Positions 16,897 to 26,623 of a DNA stretch of 64,000 nucleotides are shown in pieces. The stretch is taken from assembly GCF_002995785.1 (NCBI RefSeq), contig NZ_PVXO01000030.1, positions 1 through 64,000 on the forward strand. The letters are read 5' to 3'. Under the pieces are notes generated by a model. The model did no database searches. It was not told where the DNA came from and saw nothing but the letters and a program-made list of their open reading frames with translations. Position 1 is the stretch's first letter; the number at the start of each line of letters is the position of its first letter. Made by a program: the position numbers and the translations under genes. Source of the DNA: Clostridium liquoris (GTDB lineage: Bacteria; Bacillota; Clostridia; Clostridiales; Clostridiaceae).

Positions 16897-18935
16897 CACC
16901 CCATTAAAATTAATACTCCCTTTGGTTCAATTTCAACTTCATTCTTTAATATGTCACCCTTAAGCAAATCAGTATATGTTTTTTCCCCAAGTAATATCTT
17001 TTGTAGGCTGCTGCTGTGATTTAATATAAATATATATTTATTACTATCCTTGACTCTTCTGGTTATCTCTACATCAGCATTGGTTTTAATAATAGGCTCA
17101 ATATTCTTCTCTGCACAATATTTTTCTACTAATACTTTTATTAAATTATCCTCTGGTTCCGTTGCCACATATATAGCCTTTCCATTTCCATAAACATTCT
17201 CTGTTATAGCAGGAAAGCCTTGATAATAGTCTTCTGTAAAGGTTCCTAGTACAACAGCATTTTCACTGTGAACCACCTCACATATTAGTTTACATTCATA
17301 GCTTTTTTGATTTTCATCCAGCTGTTTTTCTACCTTTATTCCATTCTTCATATCAGGATATAGGGCATCTACCTCCTCTACCCATATTCCAAGCAGTTCC
17401 CTAAAGGCACCTGGATATCCTCCAGCTCTCACAATATCATTTTCATCAACAATACCGCTGAAGAATGTTGTTATTAATGTACCTCCATGGCCTACAAACT
17501 TTTCTATGTTTGCTATGGAGTCATCACTAACCATATATAAAAGTGGAGCAATTACTATTTTATATTTTGATAAATCTGCTGTAGGTTCAACTATGTCTAC
17601 AGAAATATGCAAATCATATAAGGCTCTATAATATTTCATAATTCTATCAATATATGTTAAATCCACACTAGGGCCACTGGAATATTCAACTCCCCACCAA
17701 TTAGGCCAATCCATAATAATAGCTACTTTTGATTCGATTTTGGAATAAATAATTTTATCTTGAAGACTTTTTAATTCACTTCCTAATTGAGTAAGTTCTT
17801 TTCCAATTCTCGTATTTTCATGGCCAACATGAGGCACCATGGCAGCATGATATTTTTCGCAGGCTCCTAGAGACTGCCTCCATTGAAAAAACATTATTCC
17901 ATCCGCACCATGTGCTATACATTGATAACTTAATAGCCTCATTACCCCTGGTCTTTTTTGAGCATTATAGGCCTGCCAATTTTGTTGACTTGGTGTTTGC
18001 TCCATTAGTAGAAAGGGTTCACCCTTTTTTAATCCTCTTACAACATCGTGTCTAAAGGCAATTATGCTTGGATTATCCTTAATTGATGGATAACTATCCC
18101 AAGAAGCAATATCACATTGTTCTCCCCATCTAAATAAGTCCAGCTCAGGGCTTATGCTCCATATGTTAGTAGTTATAGGTGTTTCTTTATGATATTTCCT
18201 TATTTCCTCCGCTTCTCCCTTAAAACATTCTAATAAACTGTTAGACATAAATCTCCTATAGTCTATTGCTATGGACTGAAAATAAGTTCTATCCCTTTCT
18301 CCCGAGGCTCCTGGTAATATTTCTGTTAAAGCAGATGGGACTTCAATTTCATCCCAATCATATATTGTATGATCCCAAAAACTTGTGTACCAGCATCTAT
18401 TTAAATTTTCTAAGGTAACATATTTATTTTTTAGCCATTTTATAAAAGCTTGTCTGCAATTTTCACAATAGCAATAAGCTCCATATTCATTGTTAACATG
18501 CCATAACACAATTGCTGGATTATCTTTATAGTGTTCAGCCATTTTCCCTGCTATAGTTTTAGAAAATCTTCTATATTCAGGACTATTAGGGCAAAAATTC
18601 GTCCTGCCACCATGCTTATGTTTGCGACCATATATATCTGTTCTTGTGATGTCAGGATATTTTTTACTCATCCAAGCAGGCTGCGCAGCCGTTGGAGTAG
18701 CCATATTAACATATATTCCATTTTCATATAAAAGATTTATTATTTTATCAAGCCATGAAAAATCAAACTCATTTTCACTTGGCTGTAGCTTTGCCCATGA
18801 AAATACAGGCAATGTTACAACATTTACTCTATGTATTTTCATCAGCCTGATATCTTCCATCCATATTTCTTCGCTCCATTGGTCTGGATTATAATCGGCA
18901 CCATATAAAAACCCTTTAATTTTATTATTGATCAT
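16896..18935 (-). CDS. GH42 beta-galactosidase
   Basis: A 679-residue cytoplasmic GH42 enzyme with no signal peptide. The acid/base is Glu150 in WHVNNEYG and the nucleophile Glu312 in LLMEQTPSQ. Cys115, Cys155, Cys157 and Cys160 match the family's zinc cluster. A trimerisation domain follows (about 395-600). GH42 enzymes release beta-linked galactose, and several prefer type-1 chains or galactan. Within this locus it may handle imported galactosides that GH112 cannot phosphorolyse. The gap to GH112 is 19 nt. Confidence 0.92.
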   Translation of the reverse strand: MINNKIKGFLYGADYNPDQWSEEIWMEDIRLMKIHRVNVVTLPVFSWAKLQPSENEFDFSWLDKIINLLYENGIYVNMATPTAAQPAWMSKKYPDITRTDIYGRKHKHGGRTNFCPNSPEYRRFSKTIAGKMAEHYKDNPAIVLWHVNNEYGAYCYCENCRQAFIKWLKNKYVTLENLNRCWYTSFWDHTIYDWDEIEVPSALTEILPGASGERDRTYFQSIAIDYRRFMSNSLLECFKGEAEEIRKYHKETPITTNIWSISPELDLFRWGEQCDIASWDSYPSIKDNPSIIAFRHDVVRGLKKGEPFLLMEQTPSQQNWQAYNAQKRPGVMRLLSYQCIAHGADGIMFFQWRQSLGACEKYHAAMVPHVGHENTRIGKELTQLGSELKSLQDKIIYSKIESKVAIIMDWPNWWGVEYSSGPSVDLTYIDRIMKYYRALYDLHISVDIVEPTADLSKYKIVIAPLLYMVSDDSIANIEKFVGHGGTLITTFFSGIVDENDIVRAGGYPGAFRELLGIWVEEVDALYPDMKNGIKVEKQLDENQKSYECKLICEVVHSENAVVLGTFTEDYYQGFPAITENVYGNGKAIYVATEPEDNLIKVLVEKYCAEKNIEPIIKTNADVEITRRVKDSNKYIFILNHSSSLQKILLGEKTYTDLLKGDILKNEVEIEPKGVLILMG

Positions 18936-18954
18936 ACAAAATTTCTCCTTATGC

Positions 18955-21123
18955 TTATTTAGAAATCCATTTTATTTCATATGGCTTAAGAGTTAATTTT
19001 TCAATATTATTTTTATCCTTGTAAAGTTCTGTTTCTTGTTCTTTATCTGAGTTATTTATCACTGCCACATTTCCTACCTCCAGATATGCTGCACACTCTG
19101 TATTACAATTTGATGTGTACCAGTTAAACATCTCTTCCTCTCTTGATGCTGCAAAGTAAATTGCTCTTAGAAGTATTCTCACATTTTCTGGTGTGTATGG
19201 AAGCCCTGAAATATACACTGATCTACCATTCCCAAATTCATTTACAGCAAGATTTATGTCACCTTTGTCCATTGAAAGAATCTTAGTGCTTTCCTGAACC
19301 GCATATACATACTTCATCCCTTCACCAAAGTTTATTTCCGATTGCTGATCTTCTAAAATAAAATGTTCCCCATGATAAACCTTATCATGTCTAGTGTAGC
19401 TTAATGTGTAGCCCATTTCCCTATCTACGCCTAATACATCTGACAGCTGGAAATACCTGCCCTGATGCTGATATGCCGTTGGCTCTCCTACTCCAATGAA
19501 ACCACCGCCATTATATACCCATTCTCTAATTTTACATGTGACTTCATCATCTATCCAATAACTATGCCCTGACCACGCTGTTCCAGCATCACCAGCGTTA
19601 ATAATCACACCTATATCCTCTGGTATGCCATTTTTCTTTATATCCTCAAAGCTCATGAATACTACATCCACAGGCATTCCACTTAAACATTCTATTACTC
19701 CTACATAAGAGTATGTTTTCTTGTACAATAATGCATGGGCAACCATGTTGCACTGCCAGCTTCTTAGCCTTCCCCAAGCATTAAGAACAGCTACTTTAAA
19801 CTTTCCAGTATAAGCTTTTGTTCCCTTTATTCTATTATGAATTTCTCTGAATTCATTAGTAATTTCCTCTACTTTATCTACAAAGTCAGGGAATTTAAGA
19901 GCCAGGCTTAAATATCCTCCGTATCCCATTCTATCCACTGGTTTTCTTAGTATAGCCCTTCTCGCTTGTATCCAATTTTCTACAGCTTCCTTTGTAGGAT
20001 TTCCGCCTTCACAAAAGGTATCTGGAAAGAAGTATGGAAGGAATCTTCCCTCTGTATATTTAACATGAGGAATATCTGAAATCATCCTTAAGGTTGCCCC
20101 GCTTCCTACAGAACCTACTACAGAATCTACTCCAATGTTTCCAAAATAATCCCCATAAGGTTCTGTCCCAATCCAGTTGTCCCCTAGGAACATCATAGCT
20201 TCTTTTCCATGCCTGTGGCATAATTCCACACATTTTTTAGCATTTTCAGCTACAAAACCTTGAATAAAATCTATCCAATCTAAAAATTCTTTAGAGGGCA
20301 CTCTAAAGGGGGTATTATAGTATCCTTCATCAACAAAAACTTCTGCTCTAAGCTTGTAGCCTTTTACCTTTTCAAATTCATCTAATGCCTCAGGGCTGAC
20401 GCTTGCACTATATCCAAACCAATCAACAAATTTTTCCTTAGCTTTGTCATTATAGGCTATAGTGAAGTGATAGAAAAATGTGGTGAACCTAACTACATCT
20501 ACACTTGGATTTTCTTTAAGCCAATTTTCTAAATAGCTAAAGATATGTTCTCTAGTTTCCTCATGAATTGCATCATAGGGCATCTGTGGCGGTGTAGTCC
20601 AATTATTTGTTAAATGGTTGTACATTTGAGTTGTATCCCATACCTGATATGCTAAAAAGCTTACGGTATACCTATGCCACCTTTTCGCATTAGTGATAAC
20701 TACTGTTTCTTTGCTACAGTCAAAGTACCAGTTGCTATCCTCCAGCACATCTCCAGTAGATCTGTCTATTACTTCCCAATACCTTTTAAAATCATGATTT
20801 TTATCAATTTCAAATTGTCTATTAAAATATCCTTCCAAGGGATTTATCTCCAATAGTTCTGTTGTTGCAGTATTATATTTAGACATTAAGTACTGCATCT
20901 GTAATTGATTCTTATGGGAATAAGCCCACTCTTGATCATTTCTTACAGTTAAATAGGTTGTATAAACTTTAACTGCCATATCCATTAATTCCTTTGAAAG
21001 CACAGTTCCATCACTATTCCTAATAGCATCTGCACCCCATTTGTCTATAAGTCTTTTAACATCATCATCAATGCCTGTTTCTGCTGGCAAAGTAAATCTG
21101 CCTTTATTTGAAGTTTCTATCAA
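18955..21123 (-). CDS. lnpA: GH112 1,3-beta-galactosyl-N-acetylhexosamine phosphorylase
   Basis: A 722-residue galacto-N-biose/lacto-N-biose phosphorylase. It splits Gal-beta-1,3-GalNAc or -GlcNAc with phosphate to Gal-1-P and the free HexNAc. The general acid is Asp315 in FLGDNWIGTEPYG, close to Asp313 of the B. longum enzyme. The N-terminal GRFTLPAETG and the TIM-barrel, dimer and C-terminal beta domains are in family order and length. The start is TTG at 21123, with AGGAGG 7 nt upstream. It is cytoplasmic. Preference for GalNAc or GlcNAc acceptors cannot be judged from sequence here. Confidence 0.94.
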   Translation of the reverse strand: MIETSNKGRFTLPAETGIDDDVKRLIDKWGADAIRNSDGTVLSKELMDMAVKVYTTYLTVRNDQEWAYSHKNQLQMQYLMSKYNTATTELLEINPLEGYFNRQFEIDKNHDFKRYWEVIDRSTGDVLEDSNWYFDCSKETVVITNAKRWHRYTVSFLAYQVWDTTQMYNHLTNNWTTPPQMPYDAIHEETREHIFSYLENWLKENPSVDVVRFTTFFYHFTIAYNDKAKEKFVDWFGYSASVSPEALDEFEKVKGYKLRAEVFVDEGYYNTPFRVPSKEFLDWIDFIQGFVAENAKKCVELCHRHGKEAMMFLGDNWIGTEPYGDYFGNIGVDSVVGSVGSGATLRMISDIPHVKYTEGRFLPYFFPDTFCEGGNPTKEAVENWIQARRAILRKPVDRMGYGGYLSLALKFPDFVDKVEEITNEFREIHNRIKGTKAYTGKFKVAVLNAWGRLRSWQCNMVAHALLYKKTYSYVGVIECLSGMPVDVVFMSFEDIKKNGIPEDIGVIINAGDAGTAWSGHSYWIDDEVTCKIREWVYNGGGFIGVGEPTAYQHQGRYFQLSDVLGVDREMGYTLSYTRHDKVYHGEHFILEDQQSEINFGEGMKYVYAVQESTKILSMDKGDINLAVNEFGNGRSVYISGLPYTPENVRILLRAIYFAASREEEMFNWYTSNCNTECAAYLEVGNVAVINNSDKEQETELYKDKNNIEKLTLKPYEIKWISK

Positions 21124-21144
21124 ATGAATCCCTCCTATGAGCCA

Positions 21145-22023
21145 CTACTCTTTTACAGCACCTGCTGCTATGCCGCTAAAAATAAATTTTTGAAATACAA
21201 AATATATTACAAGTGTTGGAATCATAACTATAACTGCTGCCGCACTAAGCTTTGGAATTGAAGAAGTTCTTGGATCTTGTATGCAAGCAAAAAGCATGGT
21301 GCTTAAAGTTTTATGGTTTGGACTTGGCATATATAGGAATGGAATATACATATCATTTAACACCTCTACAGCCTTCAATATTCCTAAAGTAGCTGTAGCT
21401 GGCATAACCATAGGAAATATTATCTTCCAGTATATTGTGAAGTATGATGCTCCATCCATCATAGCACTTTCATCCACTGAAATTGGAATCTGCACTAAAA
21501 ATTGATTATAAATATATATCTGCATTAAATCTGCTCCAACATAAATCAGTATTGGTGCTAAAAGAGTATCATAAACATGAAGGTTAACCATCAGTCCAAA
21601 TCTTGATATTTCAGTAACGGTACCTGGGATTATCATTCCTATTAAGAAAACGGCAAGATATACCTTTTTCAGTTTAAAATTGAATCTTGTTAAGCAGTAA
21701 GCTACCATTGTACTTAGTATAGAATTTATAACTACTGACGCTACCACCAATATAGTGGAGTTTTTAAGTCCTACAAAAACATGATTGTTTTTGATAACAT
21801 CTTTATAATTCTCAAGGTTAAGAGCGGTTGGTGGTTTAAGAGCTGATTCAGCTCCAATCTGGGGCAAGGTTTTAAAGGATGCAAATAATGTTATAAGTAT
21901 TGGTAAAATAACTATTGCAGCAATAAATACGAACAATAATATCTTTAATATTTCCCAACCACTAGCTTTTTTCTTAGTGTTTTTGGAGATAGTTTTTTTA
22001 CTTGGTTCAATCTTTGCTTCCAT
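21145..22023 (-). CDS. Sugar ABC transporter permease (MalG-like)
   Basis: A 292-residue inner-membrane permease with six predicted helices. The cytoplasmic EAA loop is visible in ESAMMDGASYFTIYWKIIFPMVMPA. It pairs with the second permease one nucleotide upstream and the binding lipoprotein to import an oligosaccharide. No ATPase gene is in the locus, so a shared MsmK-type ATPase elsewhere is expected. GH112 follows after 21 nt, suggesting galacto-N-biose or lacto-N-biose as cargo. Confidence 0.9.
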   Translation of the reverse strand: MEAKIEPSKKTISKNTKKKASGWEILKILLFVFIAAIVILPILITLFASFKTLPQIGAESALKPPTALNLENYKDVIKNNHVFVGLKNSTILVVASVVINSILSTMVAYCLTRFNFKLKKVYLAVFLIGMIIPGTVTEISRFGLMVNLHVYDTLLAPILIYVGADLMQIYIYNQFLVQIPISVDESAMMDGASYFTIYWKIIFPMVMPATATLGILKAVEVLNDMYIPFLYMPSPNHKTLSTMLFACIQDPRTSSIPKLSAAAVIVMIPTLVIYFVFQKFIFSGIAAGAVKE

Positions 22024-22024
22024 T

Positions 22025-22909
22025 TTATCGCTCCTTTAAATTAAATAATTTCTGTTGAATAATAGAAAAGGCTATAATTATTACCATTAACACAACAGCC
22101 ATTGCACAGGCTCTTCCAAAGTTTGCATACTGAAACGCTGTATTTATTGTTTGTACTGTAAAAGTTTCGCTGGCATGATTTGGTCCTCCACCAGTCATTA
22201 CATATGGAATATCAAATACCTGAAGAGCTCCTCTTACATTCAAAAATAATACTATTTCTATTACAGGCTTAATATTTGGCAGTACAATTTTGTAAAACTG
22301 CTGAAAGCTGTTAGCACCATCAATGATAGATGCCTCAATCATATCTGAAGGAAGCGATTGAAAGGCTGCTAAAAATAATATTATATGAACGCCTGAAAAT
22401 CTCCACAATGAAACTCCCGTAAGAGAATAATTGACAATGCTTGGATCACTAAGCCATCCAATTTTATTTAAGTGGAAATATTGAAGCATATTATTTAGCA
22501 CTCCATCTTGGGAGCTATAAAGGAATGTAAACATGCATGCCACTGCTACTCCATTGATCATATAAGGCAAGAAGGTAATTGTTTTAAACATCTTGCAGCC
22601 TCTAACTCTGTTGTCTAATAAAAAGGCTAAGAATAATTCTATTGGTATAAAAATTATATGACCAATAAAATACATCCCATTATTTTTTAAAGCTGCCCAT
22701 ACCTCTGGGGAATCAAAGATTATCTTTTTAAAGTTTTTAAGCCCTATATAATTATATGTTGGGCTCAATCCATCCCAATTTGTAAAACTTAACCCTATTA
22801 ATTTTATAAGTGGATATATCATAAAAAGTAATATTAAAATAGTTGGTATAAATAAGAAAGTTACTAATACTAATTTTTTTTGCGTCTTCAAATCTTTATT
22901 TTTAAACAT
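22025..22909 (-). CDS. Sugar ABC transporter permease (MalF/LacF-like)
   Basis: A 294-residue permease with six helices. The EAA loop is EASIIDGANSFQQFYKIVLPNIKP. The N-terminal FLFIPTILILLFMIYPL is typical of the CUT1 family. It ends 1 nt before the MalG-like gene, so the two are translated together. An 81-nt gap with a stem-loop separates it from the binding-protein gene. Confidence 0.9.
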   Translation of the reverse strand: MFKNKDLKTQKKLVLVTFLFIPTILILLFMIYPLIKLIGLSFTNWDGLSPTYNYIGLKNFKKIIFDSPEVWAALKNNGMYFIGHIIFIPIELFLAFLLDNRVRGCKMFKTITFLPYMINGVAVACMFTFLYSSQDGVLNNMLQYFHLNKIGWLSDPSIVNYSLTGVSLWRFSGVHIILFLAAFQSLPSDMIEASIIDGANSFQQFYKIVLPNIKPVIEIVLFLNVRGALQVFDIPYVMTGGGPNHASETFTVQTINTAFQYANFGRACAMAVVLMVIIIAFSIIQQKLFNLKER

Positions 22910-22935
22910 ACCTTGCCTCCTAGCCTGCTAATTAA

Positions 22936-22974
22936 AAGAAGAATAAAGCAGCTGTCAGATACCTTATTCTTCTT
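22936..22974 (-). terminator. Intercistronic stem-loop between binding-protein and permease genes
   Basis: AAGAAGAATAA (22936-22946) pairs with TTATTCTTCTT (22964-22974), followed on the minus strand by TTTTAATT. It probably stabilises the binding-protein mRNA or attenuates permease expression, giving more binding protein than permease. That effect is inferred. Confidence 0.5.
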
Positions 22975-22990
22975 CGATTAACTATTTTAC

Positions 22991-24280
22991 TTATTGATTA
23001 CTTCTTGCTTTCTTCCATTGCGCATTTAAATTATTCATAATTGAATCTAAGCTAGTTTTTCCTGCCATCTGTTGCTGACCTATTGATTTAACATCAAACT
23101 TCATAGAATTCATTATTTTATTAAAGTTTTCATCATAGAAAACAGTTATTGGCTTAACATCAAGACCTTCAAAAGCCTGGGCAAAGAATTTATCATTATA
23201 CTTAACGCCCTTAACTGTAGGCTTTTGTTTTAAAGAACCTACAAATTGTGCATAGTAGTCGCTGCTAAAGAACCACTCCAGGAACTCCTTTGCTTCCTTT
23301 TGATTTTTACAAGTCTTAGGAATTCCCCAGAAGAACTCAGTCATTGCAGTGGTATAGAATGGATCACTAGTAGTATTCCTTGTTGGTAATAAGAAAACTC
23401 CTAAATTTTCGTCTTTTCCGCCATTTTGGTCATAATCATCTTTATACCATGAGCCAGCCGCCATCATTGCACCTTTTCCTGCTACAAACATTGCTCTTTC
23501 CTGATCCCATCCATAGCCAAGTGGGTCATCTCCGCATACCTTAGCATCATATAGCTTTTGTATTTTTTCATATGCATTATAGAATGGCTGTCCTTTTGTA
23601 AAAGGTGCATCCATAGTTGCCATCTTGTTGTAATATTGTCCATCTCCAGCTTCAAGCATTGGCATATATTCATTAAATGGATAATCCGGCCATCCATCCT
23701 TTCCACCTATTAATAATGGTATATATTTATTTCCATCTTTTATTGTTTGACAAACCTTCAAAAATTCATCCCAAGTCTTAGGTACTTGTAAGTTATATTC
23801 CTTAAAAATGTTCTTATTGTAAAAAACAAATTCATTAAAAGCAGCTTGAGGTATACCAATAACATTACCTTTAATCTTTGTTTCATTAGCATAAATATTA
23901 TTTTTAGTTGCCTCTAAATCATTTAAAGGTACCATTACATCTCCATAAAGAGAAAGTTGAGCTTGTCTGATTGGGAATACATCTGGCAGCTGATTAGCTG
24001 AATTTCTTATTTTCATTGTATTGTCATATTCCTTTGGGGCTATGTGTTCTATCTCAATAGTTACATTTGGATGATCTTTCTTGTATGCATCCGCCAATTT
24101 GTTTGTTTCAGATAAATATTTATAATCTCCTTCTCCCCAAAGAGCGAGCTTTAGTGTTACCTTCTTATCACTATCTGCTGTGGTACTCTTTGAATTTGAA
24201 CATCCTACAGCAACTGTGCCTAGCAATGTTGCACCTACCAAGACCAGGCTTAATTTTTTTAATAAACTCTTTTTTATCAT
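22991..24280 (-). CDS. Sugar-binding lipoprotein of ABC transporter
   Basis: A 429-residue extracytoplasmic solute-binding protein of the CUT1 class. The signal peptide ends in lipobox VAVGC with Cys27. The mature part has ALWGEGDYKYL and later MFVAGKGAMMAAGSWYKDDY, typical of family 1 sugar-binding proteins. A GGGGGGAAGAGG ribosome site precedes it. The locus suggests a beta-1,3-galactosyl-HexNAc disaccharide as ligand. Confidence 0.9.
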   Translation of the reverse strand: MIKKSLLKKLSLVLVGATLLGTVAVGCSNSKSTTADSDKKVTLKLALWGEGDYKYLSETNKLADAYKKDHPNVTIEIEHIAPKEYDNTMKIRNSANQLPDVFPIRQAQLSLYGDVMVPLNDLEATKNNIYANETKIKGNVIGIPQAAFNEFVFYNKNIFKEYNLQVPKTWDEFLKVCQTIKDGNKYIPLLIGGKDGWPDYPFNEYMPMLEAGDGQYYNKMATMDAPFTKGQPFYNAYEKIQKLYDAKVCGDDPLGYGWDQERAMFVAGKGAMMAAGSWYKDDYDQNGGKDENLGVFLLPTRNTTSDPFYTTAMTEFFWGIPKTCKNQKEAKEFLEWFFSSDYYAQFVGSLKQKPTVKGVKYNDKFFAQAFEGLDVKPITVFYDENFNKIMNSMKFDVKSIGQQQMAGKTSLDSIMNNLNAQWKKARSNQ

Positions 24281-24409
24281 TCCTCTTCCCCCCTAAATTT
24301 TACACTATATTATAATTATATTTTAAATATTCTTACACTTTTACTGAATGATATATATTAATGCTTTTTTGATATTTATTATGTTTTTATATTCAGCTAA
24401 AGCTATATC

Positions 24410-25012
24410 TTAAAATTTAACACATTTATTAAATACTTTTTCAATAAAATAAGACGATATATAAGCATAAACACTCATGGCAAATAATGCAAAGGATAAC
24501 TTGTACATAGTAAATATAATAAAAGCTGTAAACATTACTACAGAACAAACACTCACAATTATATGCTTGTAAGCTAAAATAACTGAATCTTTAATTAGAT
24601 CATATAATCCTAAATTAAACTTGGATATTAAAGGAAAAAGGAAAACACTTATGAGGAGTATTTGCAATATAATAAATACTTGCAGAATCTTAAGTGCATT
24701 ATATCCGCCTCCCATATTATTTAATTTATATAAATTGAAAATACTAAGGAATAAAACCACAGTTACAATGGCTCCAATAGGGAAAGCCTGCTTAAAACTT
24801 TCCTTATACCCTTTAACAAAATCCCTATATATACTATAGCTGTCTCCCCTTACCTTTTTCCCATAAACATAATATAATGCAGAGGTAGAAGCTCCTATTG
24901 TCAATAGTGGCAAGCTTCCTAAAAACCATAATAAATTCAGCATAAAGGTTTCATATATCAATACGCAAAACCCATACAACGGGCCATCAATGCTAAATAA
25001 TCCTTTCGTAAT
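24410..25012 (-). CDS. YesL-like DUF624 membrane protein, probable ATT start
   Basis: A roughly 200-residue membrane protein of the DUF624/YesL family, which is usually encoded with YesM/YesN and CUT1 sugar importers; its role is unknown. Homologues start M-K-G-LFSID-PLY. Here TKGLFSIDGPLY is encoded in frame upstream of the first TTG, and the codon in the Met position is ATT (25012-25010). The start lies 1 nt past the YesN stop with GGAAGG as ribosome site. The alternative start is TTG at 24979, which would cut off the conserved N-terminus. Confidence 0.75.
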   Translation of the reverse strand: MTKGLFSIDGPLYGFCVLIYETFMLNLLWFLGSLPLLTIGASTSALYYVYGKKVRGDSYSIYRDFVKGYKESFKQAFPIGAIVTVVLFLSIFNLYKLNNMGGGYNALKILQVFIILQILLISVFLFPLISKFNLGLYDLIKDSVILAYKHIIVSVCSVVMFTAFIIFTMYKLSFALFAMSVYAYISSYFIEKVFNKCVKF

Positions 25013-25013
25013 A

Positions 25014-26621
25014 TCACCTTCCCATGTAGTTATTTTTATACTGTATAGGACTTACTCCTACAATCTTTTTGAACGTTCTGCTAAAATGCTCTATATTAGA
25101 ATATCCTATATGCTCGCAAATTTCATATATTTTCATTTCAGTCTTAGTCAAAAGTTCCTTAGCTTTTTCTATTCTTATATTAGTTAAATAAGTAGTAAAG
25201 TTATCTCCTGTTTCCTCTGTGAATATTTTGCTAAAATATGCCTTGCTATAGCCTACCTCTTTGCTTACCATATCTAAGGTAAGTTTGGCGCCATAGTTTT
25301 TTTGAATAAAATCTTTTGCATGTTTAATTGCTTCACTTTCTACCATATTCATTTTCCTTAAGGAAGAAATTATATTTTTCAAAAGCTTAATTATCCATTC
25401 TTCTATTTCAGCTATAGTATCAAACTTTCTTATTTCTCCATAAAAATCCGTGTTTTCTAAAATGGTACTTTCATAATTATTTTCCTCATCCTTAATTACA
25501 TACTGAATAATCATTAGTATTATTTCTAAATAATATATATAAAAACTTTCAATGTCACCTGTAAAAGACAGTTCTTTCAATTTAAAAATTCTTTTCATTT
25601 CCTCTATGCATTTTTCTTCATCTAATCTGTCCAAAGCCTCAAGTATTCCATTTTCCTTACCCATTTCAATAATTATCTGTTGGGTTATATTATTATTTTT
25701 GTTTTTCCTCATATTATTAACCTCTTCTTCATCTTTAGGATAAATATTCTTTCCTTTCCCATAGATAAATCTAAGACGAGCATTTCTTTGCCCTTCTTCG
25801 AGAAGAGGCTTTATCTTCCTTATATCTTTATTCATCTCACTTATGCCAATTGTTACTTCAATGTTTAAAAAATTTGAAAGAGAAGTCCTAATCTTACTTA
25901 AAATTTCTGCTAATTTCTTATCTATATCGCTTTTCATTGAAGATTCAAAGGCAAAAATCATGCCATATTCTTCTGAAGATAAAGATATAATTTCTCCTGT
26001 ATTTACTGTTTCAAGAACCTGATAAACTGCGTTTACTACAGAGCTTATGAGTTCCTTTAGATCATTATCCTCATATCTTTTTTTAATAATTCTAAAGTTG
26101 TCTATTAGAATAGAGCAGCAAAGATAATAATCTCCTTTTAGTCTTAGTATGCTATGATCAAGCTCCGCCTTGCTTAAATCTCCATCAATAAGTTTTCTAA
26201 TTAACTCATTTCTATCAATAGTGCTCCTCTTATTACTGCCTCCATCTTTCTTCTCCAAAGCGGTCATAACCATTTTAACAATCTTATCTGGCTCCATTTC
26301 CGTTTTTAAAATATAATCATTTATTCCAAGCTTAAAAGCACTTCTTACAAGCGGGTAGTCATCATAGGCACTTAACACTAAAAACTCAGTGTTACCCCCA
26401 AGTTTCTTACCCTTTTCAATAAGTTCAATGCCATTCATAACAGGCATATTAATATCGGTAATTACAATATCAATATCTCCCCTGGCTGTCATTATTTCCA
26501 AAGCCCTTTTCCCATTAGAAGCTTCTAAAACTTCATCGAAACCATAAGCATTCCAATCTACTAAAGACTTTAATGCAAGCCTTACAATGGGTTCATCCTC
26601 AACCAAAAGCATTTTGTACAT
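25014..26621 (-). CDS. YesN-type AraC response regulator
   Basis: A 535-residue regulator. The receiver domain (1-120) has VEDEP, phosphoacceptor Asp56 in VITDINMP, and SAYDDYP. A middle region (about 150-300) is typical of YesN proteins. The C-terminal AraC/XylS domain (about 430-535) has two helix-turn-helix motifs: LDMVSKEVGYSKAYFSKIFTEE and IYEICEHIGYSNIEHFSRTF. It probably activates the sugar-locus promoters. It starts 2 nt after yesM. Confidence 0.92.
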   Translation of the reverse strand: MYKMLLVEDEPIVRLALKSLVDWNAYGFDEVLEASNGKRALEIMTARGDIDIVITDINMPVMNGIELIEKGKKLGGNTEFLVLSAYDDYPLVRSAFKLGINDYILKTEMEPDKIVKMVMTALEKKDGGSNKRSTIDRNELIRKLIDGDLSKAELDHSILRLKGDYYLCCSILIDNFRIIKKRYEDNDLKELISSVVNAVYQVLETVNTGEIISLSSEEYGMIFAFESSMKSDIDKKLAEILSKIRTSLSNFLNIEVTIGISEMNKDIRKIKPLLEEGQRNARLRFIYGKGKNIYPKDEEEVNNMRKNKNNNITQQIIIEMGKENGILEALDRLDEEKCIEEMKRIFKLKELSFTGDIESFYIYYLEIILMIIQYVIKDEENNYESTILENTDFYGEIRKFDTIAEIEEWIIKLLKNIISSLRKMNMVESEAIKHAKDFIQKNYGAKLTLDMVSKEVGYSKAYFSKIFTEETGDNFTTYLTNIRIEKAKELLTKTEMKIYEICEHIGYSNIEHFSRTFKKIVGVSPIQYKNNYMGR

Positions 26622-26623
26622 TA

